Of a stretch of 11,859 bases of DNA, positions 1 to 9,000 are shown piece by piece. Origin of the DNA: an uncultured Bacteroides sp. (GTDB lineage: Bacteria; Bacteroidota; Bacteroidia; Bacteroidales; Bacteroidaceae); contig USSR01000150.1 in NCBI GenBank assembly GCA_900557355.1, forward strand, positions 1-11,859, read 5' to 3'. A program made the position numbers and the translations under genes. Position 1 is the stretch's first letter. Every line of letters starts with the position of its first letter. The notes under the pieces were generated by a model. That model did not search any database. It was not told where the DNA came from and was given only the letters and a program-made list of their open reading frames with translations.

Positions 1-1033
1 CTAATAAAATATATTCAATTCCGTATTTTGAAGCGAAATCAATGAAATATTTATAAGTATCAGTATTCACACCTGCCTTAAAATCTACTCCATATACATT
101 GAGTGTACTCCACCAATCCCAAGAGATCTTTCCGGGTTTAATCCATTCTGTATCTTGAGTGACAGATGGAGAGGCCAATTGATATACTAAGTTGTTTTCA
201 ATTACTGCTTTATCATCCTCGTTAATCATTAATACACGCCAAGAGAAGGCTCTTGTTCCTTCAGTCTCAGCGATGTAAGAGGCCTTCTCCAGCAATACTT
301 CATCACGGTCAGTACCTTCTTTTAGTGCACTTTTTAAAACTACAGGAGGAAATTCGCCGGACAGTGTGTTGTTGCGATTACCTGTCAGAAATAGATTAGG
401 ATAATCGGAAAGATCGGATTCCATAATAACAATCTTTGTACCTTTAGGAGTAGAAAGATAAATTGGCAGATAGCCTTTCATCTCTTTTGTAAGAGATTCT
501 AATTTTAATTCATCAAAAATAGCTTCACAATGGGTAATATATTCTTGATTTTTTTCTCTTGGCCAATATGCTTTGCAACCATCAATCAAATTAAGTTCAA
601 CAGTTTCACTGTTTACAATAATGGGGGATTGTTTTAGTACAGTCTCAAAACGATAGGCAGCCCCATTGTTATACACCCTGAATATTATATTATAATCACC
701 TTTACAAATTAAAGTTAACTGGGTATATTGGTCTCTGATAGTTTTCTGTTTAACTGGTACAACTGCAATTTGTTCCGCATTGATCTTGTCGACTTTTGCG
801 TTGATAACAACCGGGTTTATACCCGGTTGTATTTTTAATCCCTCAATATTCATTTGTATGGCACTAGGTGTCAATATACGTTCTCCGTTGTAGTCAATAC
901 TCCAAATCAATTGTTTATCAGCTGTTATTGAAACTTTGATTTTGTTATCTGGAGAATGAACAATATATTTTTTTGCGTGAACCGATATACATATACCTAT
1001 TGTACATAATAGAATAAATATTTTTTGTTTCAT
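1..1033 (-). CDS. GH97 family glycoside hydrolase (SusB-like), 3' end cut by window edge
   Basis: Partial gene: the frame is open from the ATG at 1033 to base 1, giving 344 residues of a protein that is usually about 640-740. Residues 1-20 are a type I signal peptide (hydrophobic core, then VHA before KK), so the product should be periplasmic. Residues about 25-285 match the GH97 N-terminal beta-sandwich, including the ESDLSDYPN motif near 205, a region that in SusB contributes to the calcium site. Catalytic-domain entry is clear at 297-320: WIKPGKISWDWW followed by NVYGVDFKAG, then YKYFIDFASKYGIEY, all hallmark GH97 sequences. The catalytic glutamate/aspartate region lies beyond the edge, so inverting alpha-glucosidase and retaining alpha-galactosidase subtypes cannot be told apart. 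The ATG overlaps the upstream stop as ATGA, suggesting translational coupling. Family assignment is firm; substrate is not. Confidence 0.94.
   Translation of the reverse strand, partial: MKQKIFILLCTIGICISVHAKKYIVHSPDNKIKVSITADKQLIWSIDYNGERILTPSAIQMNIEGLKIQPGINPVVINAKVDKINAEQIAVVPVKQKTIRDQYTQLTLICKGDYNIIFRVYNNGAAYRFETVLKQSPIIVNSETVELNLIDGCKAYWPREKNQEYITHCEAIFDELKLESLTKEMKGYLPIYLSTPKGTKIVIMESDLSDYPNLFLTGNRNNTLSGEFPPVVLKSALKEGTDRDEVLLEKASYIAETEGTRAFSWRVLMINEDDKAVIENNLVYQLASPSVTQDTEWIKPGKISWDWWSTLNVYGVDFKAGVNTDTYKYFIDFASKYGIEYILL
807..830. repeat. perfect 10-base inverted repeat with 4-base loop inside the GH97 gene
   Basis: The arm ACAACCGGGT (807-816) is followed by TTAT and then its exact reverse complement ACCCGGTTGT (821-830). 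On the plus strand the stem is followed by ATTTTTAAT, resembling an intrinsic terminator against antisense transcription; on the coding strand there is no U-tract. It encodes residues about 68-76 of GH97 (IQPGINPVV), so it may be a by-product of coding sequence. Confidence 0.6.
1030..1033 (-). other. ATGA start/stop overlap coupling two enzyme genes
   Basis: On the minus strand the four bases read ATGA: the ATG (1033-1031) begins the GH97 gene and the TGA (1032-1030) ends the upstream GHL10-like lipoprotein gene. Such overlaps are commonly translated by termination-reinitiation, which ties the output of the two enzymes together. It is the only overlap in this operon; the other junctions are spaced by 15 bases or more. 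Confidence 0.9.
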
Positions 1034-2325
1034 TTTTCTATACGCTTAATGGCCTCTTTAATGTCAGCCCAAGAATTATTATTAATTACATGAGAAATCT
1101 CGAATATCATCAATCCATCTGTTCTTTTCATGCAGAGGTAAATAGCATCAGACAGACCTGTACTGTTATACTGGTATGACTGAATAGAACCATATACTTT
1201 ACAATCTCCCTTTATATAATCATCATATGTATTGACAAAGTTCTCTACAGACCATACAGAGTTAGGATTATCCTTTATCCATACGGCCTCCGCATATGCT
1301 CCTAACACAAATACGTCCAATTGATTTGCAAACCCTGTTTCATTATACTTTTCTGTATATCTTATGCCTGGATCTGGAATATATTTTTTACTTGCCCAGT
1401 TCTGTCCGACACTATAGCGTGACCCCCAATCTGCGGATGCCCATAATTGAATTTCCATATCCGGATTAATGGTTTTGACTTTTGAACGGATATTGGTAAT
1501 TAGGTTAGTGATACACATAGAGCGAAACTCAATCCAGTCTTTATATAATGTCCCGATACCTCCACTAGCAGTGATTATATCATTTTTATTTGTCACACTC
1601 TTACCACTATATGTTTCGAATGCACGAATAGTAGCATCGCTAAAGCCATAGTTTCCACCATACCAACGACAATAATCCAGACTAATACCTTTCAGCTTGG
1701 GATATTTAGTAACAATTTCTTCTACAATGGAAATAACAAACTCTTGAACTTCCGGTAGACATGGATTTAACATTGCTGCATCGACATCTTCCTGATCACG
1801 TATATCCACCAATTGAGTAGGATCATTATTTTCCGGTAACATAACTTGCGTTTTTCCGTCCCATCTGCTATCCTCATATATCGGCCCTTCTTTCCCTTTT
1901 GTATAACCATAGCCCATGGCTGAAATAGTTGCTATGACATCAATATCCAAACGTTCCGCTTCTTCCAACCAAAAACCTAAATAATCGAAATCACGGTTTA
2001 CGATCTCATCTCCCCATTTAGTTAGTGGAGCTAGAATATCGCTATCATACAGGGCATATCCTATACCAGGTTTTACATCAAGATAAATTTCGTTAAAGCC
2101 TGTATCTTTTATTTTCTCCAGATATGAAGTAATTGCATCTTTTGTTGCAAAACGACTCAAATTAGCATGTGCATCAATCCATATCCCTTTGGGCTTATTA
2201 ATTTTTTCTTCTGATTCATTAGGTGACAAAGGTATTTCCTTTTCATCATTGTTATCTAAGGTTGTTCCATCCGAGTGGCATGCTGTCAGACAACCAAGGG
2301 CAAACATTAGCAAATATTTTCTCAT
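1030..2325 (-). CDS. GHL10-like TIM-barrel putative glycoside hydrolase, lipoprotein
   Basis: A 431-residue protein with a lipoprotein signal: hydrophobic stretch and LTAC lipobox, lipidated Cys16. A polar, acidic linker (about 17-47) would hold the domain off the membrane, consistent with surface display. The domain (48-431) resembles the GHL10/DigH-type glycosyl-hydrolase-like barrels: a strand with YLDVKP (81-86), VDIRD (173-177), and the characteristic strand SLDYCR (215-220), with Asp217 a likely catalytic or substrate-binding acid. YNETGFA (327-333) and AYAEA (343-347) are also shared with its paralogue at 9212-10456. Compared with that paralogue, Glu277 is replaced here by Gln293. It sits 17 bases after the DUF5018 lipoprotein gene and overlaps GH97. 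No activity can be assigned; a carbohydrate-binding, inactive role is possible. The fold call is moderately sure, the substrate unknown. Confidence 0.78.
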   Translation of the reverse strand: MRKYLLMFALGCLTACHSDGTTLDNNDEKEIPLSPNESEEKINKPKGIWIDAHANLSRFATKDAITSYLEKIKDTGFNEIYLDVKPGIGYALYDSDILAPLTKWGDEIVNRDFDYLGFWLEEAERLDIDVIATISAMGYGYTKGKEGPIYEDSRWDGKTQVMLPENNDPTQLVDIRDQEDVDAAMLNPCLPEVQEFVISIVEEIVTKYPKLKGISLDYCRWYGGNYGFSDATIRAFETYSGKSVTNKNDIITASGGIGTLYKDWIEFRSMCITNLITNIRSKVKTINPDMEIQLWASADWGSRYSVGQNWASKKYIPDPGIRYTEKYNETGFANQLDVFVLGAYAEAVWIKDNPNSVWSVENFVNTYDDYIKGDCKVYGSIQSYQYNSTGLSDAIYLCMKRTDGLMIFEISHVINNNSWADIKEAIKRIEK

Positions 2326-2342
2326 AATATATAATTTTATTT

Positions 2343-3818
2343 CTATTCAAAACAAGTCATTTTATAAGTATAAAGTCCGTATCTACCAAACCAAACTGAC
2401 AGATAAGCTTCCTGTTGTTCTTCATCCCAATACCAATCAACCCACTCACCGAAACTCCATCCACGGCTAATATCACCTACTGCGATATTTAGATTTTCAT
2501 GGGCTAGTTCTTGTAAGTTAGATGTTAATACAGCAGCAGCGAACCAGAAGGAAGTGCCGCTTGTTACCGTAACATAAGTTTTACCATTGATAGGAAGGGC
2601 GGAAACTATCGGACAGCGACCTCCTCCACGAGTTGTAGTAAACCCTGTTCCTACCCACCAAGCTTGTAATGTACTTTGCCAGAGTGGTGGCATTGTGAAC
2701 AGTGTTGAACCTGCGAATGAATTCACATAACAATGAACGCTATTTGCCGCACCTGCTGTACCCTCTGCATCACCTATTACAAAATTAGGTTGATCTGAAT
2801 CATCTATAGGAGAAATCATTTGGAATTGACTGCAATCACTACTTACGTACCCCGTTTCTATGGTAGAATATGTAGATGCCAAATGACCATCAGTTACCTT
2901 TATACGGTAGTGCGTACCTGCAGCATCACGTGGAGCCAATGCTGTAATCCATGCGTTAGTCGTAATATCTCCAGCTACCTGAAAATTATTCGACAAGTCA
3001 CTGGTTGGTGCCATATTTACATTAATTTTGCCTATGGAAATAGGGGTATCGGATGGCTTGGTCCAATAAAAGAATTCAGTTTCATCATTAGTCACTACTG
3101 CTGCCACACACCTTCCTCTATAATCTGATGTAATCATCTTGATATTGGTTAATGATATAGAACCAATATTTAATGAACCAGCATCATTTAGGGTCATTTT
3201 ATCTACCACCTTTATGCAATAAGGTGAATTAACATCAATGTCTATATATGCCCGTGACAACAAAACGATATAATTTCCACAATATGCATGATACATTTGT
3301 AGATCACCATATTCTACGGCACTCTTACCTGTATTATAACCTTTTAATTCTCCTGGATAGCCTAACTCTGTAAATATTTTATGAGCCCCCACTTCTGCGT
3401 AGCTAAAGCCGGCTCCATAAGGTAGTTTATCAGATACTCCCCAAGTAACAATGTACTCACGTGTTGTGGAGTGATCCTCCGATGTTACTGTATATTTTAC
3501 ACCACCCTCTTGTGCGAAATTTTGTGGTAAGCTGGGGTCTGGTGTCACCGTAGATCCTTTAGACAAGTAAAATGTTGGTATAGCAGATTTTAACTCTTCT
3601 ACAGCATCGAGGTAAGGAGATACTTTAATTGTTATTGTATTATCATCACCTATAGATGAATTGAACACAGTTCCACTTGTCCCTTTGACTTTAAAAGATA
3701 TCATTATCTTAGCCTCATGCCCTAATTTCTCACTAAGAGATTCATCCTTACAAGAAGTTAGGGATAAAATACAACTCATGATGATTCCTAATAGGAATAT
3801 TAAATTTAGTTTTTTCAT
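2343..3818 (-). CDS. DUF5018-type lipoprotein, probable surface glycan-binding protein
   Basis: A 491-residue protein with a lipoprotein signal: LTSC lipobox, Cys23. The cysteine is followed by KDES, resembling the lysine/acidic export signal that sends Bacteroidota lipoproteins to the outer surface. Residues about 34-127 form a DUF5018-like Ig/PKD-type module: a repeated beta pattern ending YTVTSEDHSTTREYIVTW, with the typical 'strand plus Thr-Thr-Arg-x-Tyr' close. Residues 130-491 form a larger, beta-rich, aromatic-rich part (many W and Y, for instance the stretch around 445-470) with no enzyme motif that I recognise. Its position after susCD and before the enzyme genes is where PULs encode surface glycan-binding proteins. 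The gene ends in TAG, while most others here use TAA. Function is inferred from position and domain class; a cryptic enzymatic role cannot be excluded. Confidence 0.8.
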   Translation of the reverse strand: MKKLNLIFLLGIIMSCILSLTSCKDESLSEKLGHEAKIMISFKVKGTSGTVFNSSIGDDNTITIKVSPYLDAVEELKSAIPTFYLSKGSTVTPDPSLPQNFAQEGGVKYTVTSEDHSTTREYIVTWGVSDKLPYGAGFSYAEVGAHKIFTELGYPGELKGYNTGKSAVEYGDLQMYHAYCGNYIVLLSRAYIDIDVNSPYCIKVVDKMTLNDAGSLNIGSISLTNIKMITSDYRGRCVAAVVTNDETEFFYWTKPSDTPISIGKINVNMAPTSDLSNNFQVAGDITTNAWITALAPRDAAGTHYRIKVTDGHLASTYSTIETGYVSSDCSQFQMISPIDDSDQPNFVIGDAEGTAGAANSVHCYVNSFAGSTLFTMPPLWQSTLQAWWVGTGFTTTRGGGRCPIVSALPINGKTYVTVTSGTSFWFAAAVLTSNLQELAHENLNIAVGDISRGWSFGEWVDWYWDEEQQEAYLSVWFGRYGLYTYKMTCFE

Positions 3819-3845
3819 CTTGTAGTTTATTAGATTTGATTCTTA

Positions 3846-4289
3846 TTATTCATAATAACCTCTAACACGATAACGCCGTGTTGTTCCAACTCCTGATTTT
3901 ACAGTAATAATAATACCATCACCTGTAATATCATGCCTTCCACTTAATGATGGAGTGATAATTTCATCATACGTCAATGTCGCAGTTAAGTATATATTAG
4001 TTAAATCTATATCTTTCTCCAAGGTTTGAGGAATAGCGAATATGATCAAACCATAACCACCTTCTATATCTTCCTGATTAAAACTTCCGGTCATCAGCTC
4101 ATCGTTTGCATTATATTCATAAATAGCGCCTTGGAACTCACCACCTCCATGTGATGCTTTACAAATCATCTGTGAAATGGTATTTGTACGATGCACAAAT
4201 TCTTCATCAGCTTTAGCACAACTGTATGTCAAAACGACCATTGCTAAAATTCCTAATATCCATGTTTTTATTTTATATGTAGTTCTCAT
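3846..4289 (-). CDS. small single-module lipoprotein next to SusD (DUF5018-like fold)
   Basis: A 147-residue protein with a lipoprotein signal peptide (transmembrane-like stretch 9-20, lipobox TYSC, Cys24). The mature part (about 35-147) is one beta-rich module. Its closing segment, TVKSGVGTTRRYRVRGYYE, has the same layout as the end of the DUF5018 module in the next gene (TVTSEDHSTTREYIVTW), so I read it as a single Ig/PKD-like domain without the large C-terminal part. I recognise no specific named family. It lies 26 bases after susD and 27 before the DUF5018 gene, a place often taken by surface glycan-binding or SusCD accessory lipoproteins. It may bind glycan, act as a lid/accessory part of the SusCD complex, or be a reduced paralogue of its neighbour. 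The ORF and lipoprotein status are well supported; the role is inference. Confidence 0.75.
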   Translation of the reverse strand: MRTTYKIKTWILGILAMVVLTYSCAKADEEFVHRTNTISQMICKASHGGGEFQGAIYEYNANDELMTGSFNQEDIEGGYGLIIFAIPQTLEKDIDLTNIYLTATLTYDEIITPSLSGRHDITGDGIIITVKSGVGTTRRYRVRGYYE

Positions 4290-4315
4290 ATCAACTCTTA
4301 ATTATATTGTTTTAA

Positions 4316-6031
4316 TTACCAGTAGGGATTATTCTCACATAGCTTATTATTTGCCGTTTCTGATGTAGGTAGTGAGAAATAATAATATTTTTCGAGAAAA
4401 ATGCGAGGTGTTCCTCCATCACATTCAACTTTTTCATAAGAAAAAGTTGAATCATCATTTTTTGTAATCTTTATTCCATGTGCATTTTGTCCGTTGATTA
4501 TATTTTCAGCAAGTTTCCAACGTCGAAGATCCCAATACCGGAAGCCTTCACCTGCTAACTCTACACAACGTTCTTTACGTAACAGTTTCATAAATGATTC
4601 TTTGTCTGGAGCATCGGTAGTAGTTTTATCTGGTAGATTCACTCTATTTCTCACTTCATTTAGTGCTTCTAATGCTTCATTCTTATATTGATCATAATTT
4701 AACTGGGCATATGCTTCTGCTTTATTTAAGAGAACTTCGGCATAACGTAATACGACATCATATTGATAACTGTGTTTTGTTATATAGTCCGAATAACCTT
4801 CTTGTAGATATTTTCTCAGATAATACCCTGTACAAGTGTGAGCATTAGTACTACCACTTTGAGTAAATTCTACGAATCCATCACTTCCTCCTACATAGGT
4901 CTGAATTGTTCTTCCTTCCCATTGACATCCATTATACATAATTGTTGCATGGAAACGTGGCTCACGGTCAGTATAAGGATCTTCGTGCCCTTCACTTTTA
5001 TAAGTGTCCCAGTCAAAGATACTTCCATCTTGAAATTCATACAAATCTGCGAGTTCTGCTGTTGGAACATGTTCAGCGTATGCGTTACCATGTACGGCTA
5101 TATCGCCAAAGGGGCGATTATATAAATCATAATTGTGAGTGACACTTCCTTCTTGATAATATAATGCAAATAAGATTTCTTTAGAGTTATCTTGCTTACC
5201 GTCTACCTGAAAAATCTTAGCATAATCTTTCGCCAAATCACCTCCCAATTCTTTTACTTTATTTGCTGCATCAATAGCTATTTGCCATTTTCCTGCATAT
5301 AATGCCATACGTGAAAGTAAACCGTATGCAGTACTTTTTGTTGCGCGTCCTTTCCATTTGTTAGGTTCGGCATCAGTTCCCCAAGTAGCAGGTAAATGTT
5401 CTGCAGCCCACTTTAGCTCTTCAAGCACAAAATCCCAACTTTCAGCTTCTGTTATGCGCTTTTTATTTATATCCGCATCATATAATCCATCATCTACACC
5501 TCCGCTTGTCCCAGAAATATCTGTCCGGAGAACTATTCCGCCATATACACGAATTAAACGATAGTATGAAAATGCACGACAGAGACGTGCTTCTGCACTA
5601 CGAATATCGCACCACTCTTGTCCGAAACTAGAAACTCCATAACGTTTAATATCGTTTAATAAGACATTAGCACGCCGAATTCGTTCATAATAAACATCAG
5701 CCCAACATTCGAAAGCGCCTGCACTTCCAGACGAGAAAGAGCTAGCTTGTAATAAAGCCTTATTATACGTATGTGTGTATTGATCGTAAGAAGTCGACTT
5801 CATTAAATCTGAATAACTATCATAAAATACTTTGCGACTATTACCCACTTGTGAGACGTCTGTAAATGTTTTATATGATGCTGTAACATACATGTCGGCT
5901 GCTGTTTCAGAGCTCCAAATAGCTTGATCTGATAATGACGATGTGTCATTTATATCTAATACATTGCATGAGGATAGTTCTAAACTGGCAGCAACGATAA
6001 TTATTAAACTTTTTATTGTTATTCCTTTCAT
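4316..6031 (-). CDS. susD: SusD-like (RagB/SusD) outer-membrane glycan-binding lipoprotein
   Basis: A 571-residue protein of typical SusD length. Lipoprotein signal with LSSC lipobox (Cys22), so it is anchored in the outer membrane, facing out, as the lid of the SusC barrel. Family features include the N-terminal helix pattern WSSETAADMYVTASYKTF (about 39-56), TPR-like helices, DREPRFHATI in the middle, and the diagnostic C-terminal segment LRKERCVELAGEGF followed by RYWDLRRW (ending near 505), with the family-like final NPYW. It captures oligosaccharide and hands it to the SusC partner encoded 18 bases upstream. Its start is unusual: a complete AGGAGG lies 8 bases before the ATG. The susD symbol denotes the family role, not the starch system; binding specificity is not readable. 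Confidence 0.96.
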   Translation of the reverse strand: MKGITIKSLIIIVAASLELSSCNVLDINDTSSLSDQAIWSSETAADMYVTASYKTFTDVSQVGNSRKVFYDSYSDLMKSTSYDQYTHTYNKALLQASSFSSGSAGAFECWADVYYERIRRANVLLNDIKRYGVSSFGQEWCDIRSAEARLCRAFSYYRLIRVYGGIVLRTDISGTSGGVDDGLYDADINKKRITEAESWDFVLEELKWAAEHLPATWGTDAEPNKWKGRATKSTAYGLLSRMALYAGKWQIAIDAANKVKELGGDLAKDYAKIFQVDGKQDNSKEILFALYYQEGSVTHNYDLYNRPFGDIAVHGNAYAEHVPTAELADLYEFQDGSIFDWDTYKSEGHEDPYTDREPRFHATIMYNGCQWEGRTIQTYVGGSDGFVEFTQSGSTNAHTCTGYYLRKYLQEGYSDYITKHSYQYDVVLRYAEVLLNKAEAYAQLNYDQYKNEALEALNEVRNRVNLPDKTTTDAPDKESFMKLLRKERCVELAGEGFRYWDLRRWKLAENIINGQNAHGIKITKNDDSTFSYEKVECDGGTPRIFLEKYYYFSLPTSETANNKLCENNPYW

Positions 6032-6039
6032 ATTGATTT

Positions 6040-6045
6040 CCTCCT
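6040..6045 (-). promoter_or_regulatory. full-consensus Shine-Dalgarno AGGAGG ahead of the susD-like gene
   Basis: The minus strand reads AGGAGG, then eight bases (AAATCAAT), then the susD ATG at 6031. It lies in the 18-base gap between susC and susD. Checked the same way, the other starts here (4289, 3818, 2325, 9169, 10456) have only AT-rich leaders and nothing comparable. Ribosomes of Bacteroidota generally do not use this signal because the 16S tail is sequestered, so its presence stands out. Confidence 0.75.
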
Positions 6046-6049
6046 GATA

Positions 6050-9000
6050 TTAGAATGTAACATTAAGACCTAAACTATAAGTTTTTTGTTGCGGATAATA
6101 TCCATTACTTACTGAAGGGCTTTCTGGATCCACATATTTAAAGTGACTTAATGTAAGTAGATTGGTACCTGCTAAGTATATATTTATTCGGCTGAAAGGT
6201 GTTTTTCTCAACACTCTTTCTGGAACATTATAACCAATATTAAAATTCTTAAGTCGCAAATATTGTCCATCTACAACCCACCATGTAGAACGTGCCGCAT
6301 TGTTTCCATTGGCAATGGTAGTCAGACGTGGGTATTTAGCATTTGTATTTTCTGGTGTCCAAGCTCCTTCTATTAAATAATATGCAGAATTACCTTTTCC
6401 ACCAAATGGACTAGTATAGCTTGTGGCTGCAGTTGTACCTGAGTCATATACTCCGGATAATTCATAATCACAATGCGTAACTCCCTGCCATAACATTGTA
6501 GCATAAAAATTTTTATAAGTAACTTCCATATTTAGGGAAAAATTAATTTCTGGTATTTGACCGTAACCAGTTTTTACATAATCGTATTCTGGATTAATGA
6601 TACCATCACCATTGACGTCCAGATATTTTAGGTCTCCTAGTTTTTTTGTCCCTGTAGGAGCCGCTGGATAATTATCTAATTCTTCTTCTGTTTGAAACAA
6701 GCCAAGTGCCTGATAGCCAAAGCGGGTATTCATTGGTTGTCCTAAAATCGCACGATAATTAGGGTAATTATCAGTTACAGCTTTTTTTAATACGCGGTTA
6801 CGAGCATATGAGAAAATTCCTTCTAATCTATATCCCCAATCTCGATTAATTTGATTTATATGTTTTACTGTAAGTTCAAGTCCTCTATTATCTACTTTGC
6901 CTGAATTCTGATAACTTGGATAGTACTCCCCTAAGGAAGTCGGATAACTACCACTTTTGCTTTCTAGAATGTCTTCAGTAAGTTTATAGAATAAATCCAA
7001 TTCGACGCCTAATTTTTGGTGCCATAGGTCAAATTCAAAGCCTAAATTGAAGCTGTGAGTCGTAGCCCATGTTAGATCACGGTAGATATACTTATTTTTT
7101 GTATAGAATTGAGATATAGGAGCATCGCCTAATACCATACTATTATTTGCAATAGCAAAATTTGAATTATATAAATAGGCTGTTACATTATCATTACCAG
7201 ATTGTCCATAACTAGCACGGATCTTGAAATAATTAACAAAAGGAAGTGCTTCCTGAAAGAATTTTTCTTGTGAAACTACCCAACCTATTGATGCCGATGG
7301 AAAAAATCCCCAGCGATTTTCAGGGGCAAATACATAAGAGCCATCATAACGGAAAGCAAATTCTGCTAGATATTTTTGATCGTAGGCATAACTAAAGCGT
7401 CCCGCCCATGATGCCTGAGCCGTGTATGAATGTGAACCAGTAATTGGATTCTCTGGAAGAATGGTTCCTAATGACAAATCAACAGGATCATCACTAAAAT
7501 AGCCTGTTTTTTTACCAGTCATAGTATCTGAATATACTTTTTGTGCTTCATAAAATAACAATGTATTTACATGATGCTTTTTAAAGTCCAGAGAATAATC
7601 AATTTGTGGTCGTAATAGCCATGTATCTCCAAAAGAAGCTGCCTTTGTATAAGAATTGTCTTTAGAAAATCCGCTTGCGCCAACAACCTTTTCATCAAAA
7701 GTATCATTTATACTATATAATTCATAATAACGGTCGAAATTAGAATCTATGGTATTGCGATAATTATAGGCTCCGAATATAGAAACTTTTAATCCCTTTA
7801 AGATATCAGTTAAACCAGAGAAATCATATTCTAGTTTATAATTGGAATCTAATGTCCAACGAGTTTGTTTTTTATATCCTGATTTTGTTAATGCAGCATA
7901 ACCATTTACATAATAGGAACTTCCTGTCCATGCTGTAGGCATCCCATTAAATTCAGATTTAATAATGGGTATTGTATTTATTGCTTGTCTAATTGGGTCA
8001 AATTCACCCTGATTGGCAATTGCTGTACCTGGCCAGTCTCTACTAGAACGATAACCTGATATATTTGTCGAAAACCTTAGATTTTTGGCAACTTCTACAT
8101 CTAAGTTTACACGTGCATTGTAACGAGTGAAACTTGTGTTTTTTAATGTACCTTCTTGATCCATATAACCAAGACTGGCATAGTATCGTGTTTTCTCTGT
8201 ACCTCCAGATGCTGATATATTGTGCTGTTGGGTAAACCCTGTTCTAAATATCATATCCAGCCAATCAGTTTCTCCCCAAATACTGTTAGGATCATTACTT
8301 AATACCTTATTTTGAATATCGGCAGTCCATAATGGAGTGAGATTATCCATTTCACGTGCTTTATTATGCCAATACATATAGTCTCTAGCATTTAAAAATT
8401 CAGGCATTGCTGTATTTTGAGTTATTGTAACAGAACCATCATATGAAATCTTAGCTGGACCTTCTCCACCGTTTTTTGTTGTAATCAGGATAACTCCATT
8501 TGCTCCTTGTACACCATAAATTGAAGCAGCTGCATCTTTCAAAATAGAAATACTAGCAATGTCATTGGGATTTACATAGTCCATAGGACGCGCTACACCA
8601 TCTACAATAACCATAGGACCATTATTACTAAATGAATTCAAGCCACGTACATATAAAGTTGTTCCATCATCACCTGGCTTACCTGACGCTTGGATACTTG
8701 TCAAACCTGAAATTTTACCAGTAAGCAAATTTGAGACATTTTGCATTGGTGCTTTCATTAATTCTTTGGCGTTTATTGATGATACTGCGCTAGTCAAATG
8801 TCCACGTTTTTGACTTCCGTAGCCGACTACAACGACTTCATCTAAAGTTTGAGCGTCTTCTTTCATTTTTATCACTAAGTTCAAGCGACCTTGAAGAGGT
8901 ATTTCCTGAGTCAAATACCCTACATAAGATACAACTAGCGTTCCTTGGGAATTTTGAACCTGAAGGTTGAAATTTCCGTCAATGTCAGTTATAGATCCAT

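Noticed and set aside
2820..3128. Plus-strand reading frame of 102 codons opposite the DUF5018 gene
   Set aside because: Antisense to a supported lipoprotein gene, with a Cys/Arg-rich composition typical of a shadow frame.
4838..5125. Overlapping short plus- and minus-strand frames inside susD
   Set aside because: They lie entirely within the SusD coding frame and have no motif of their own.
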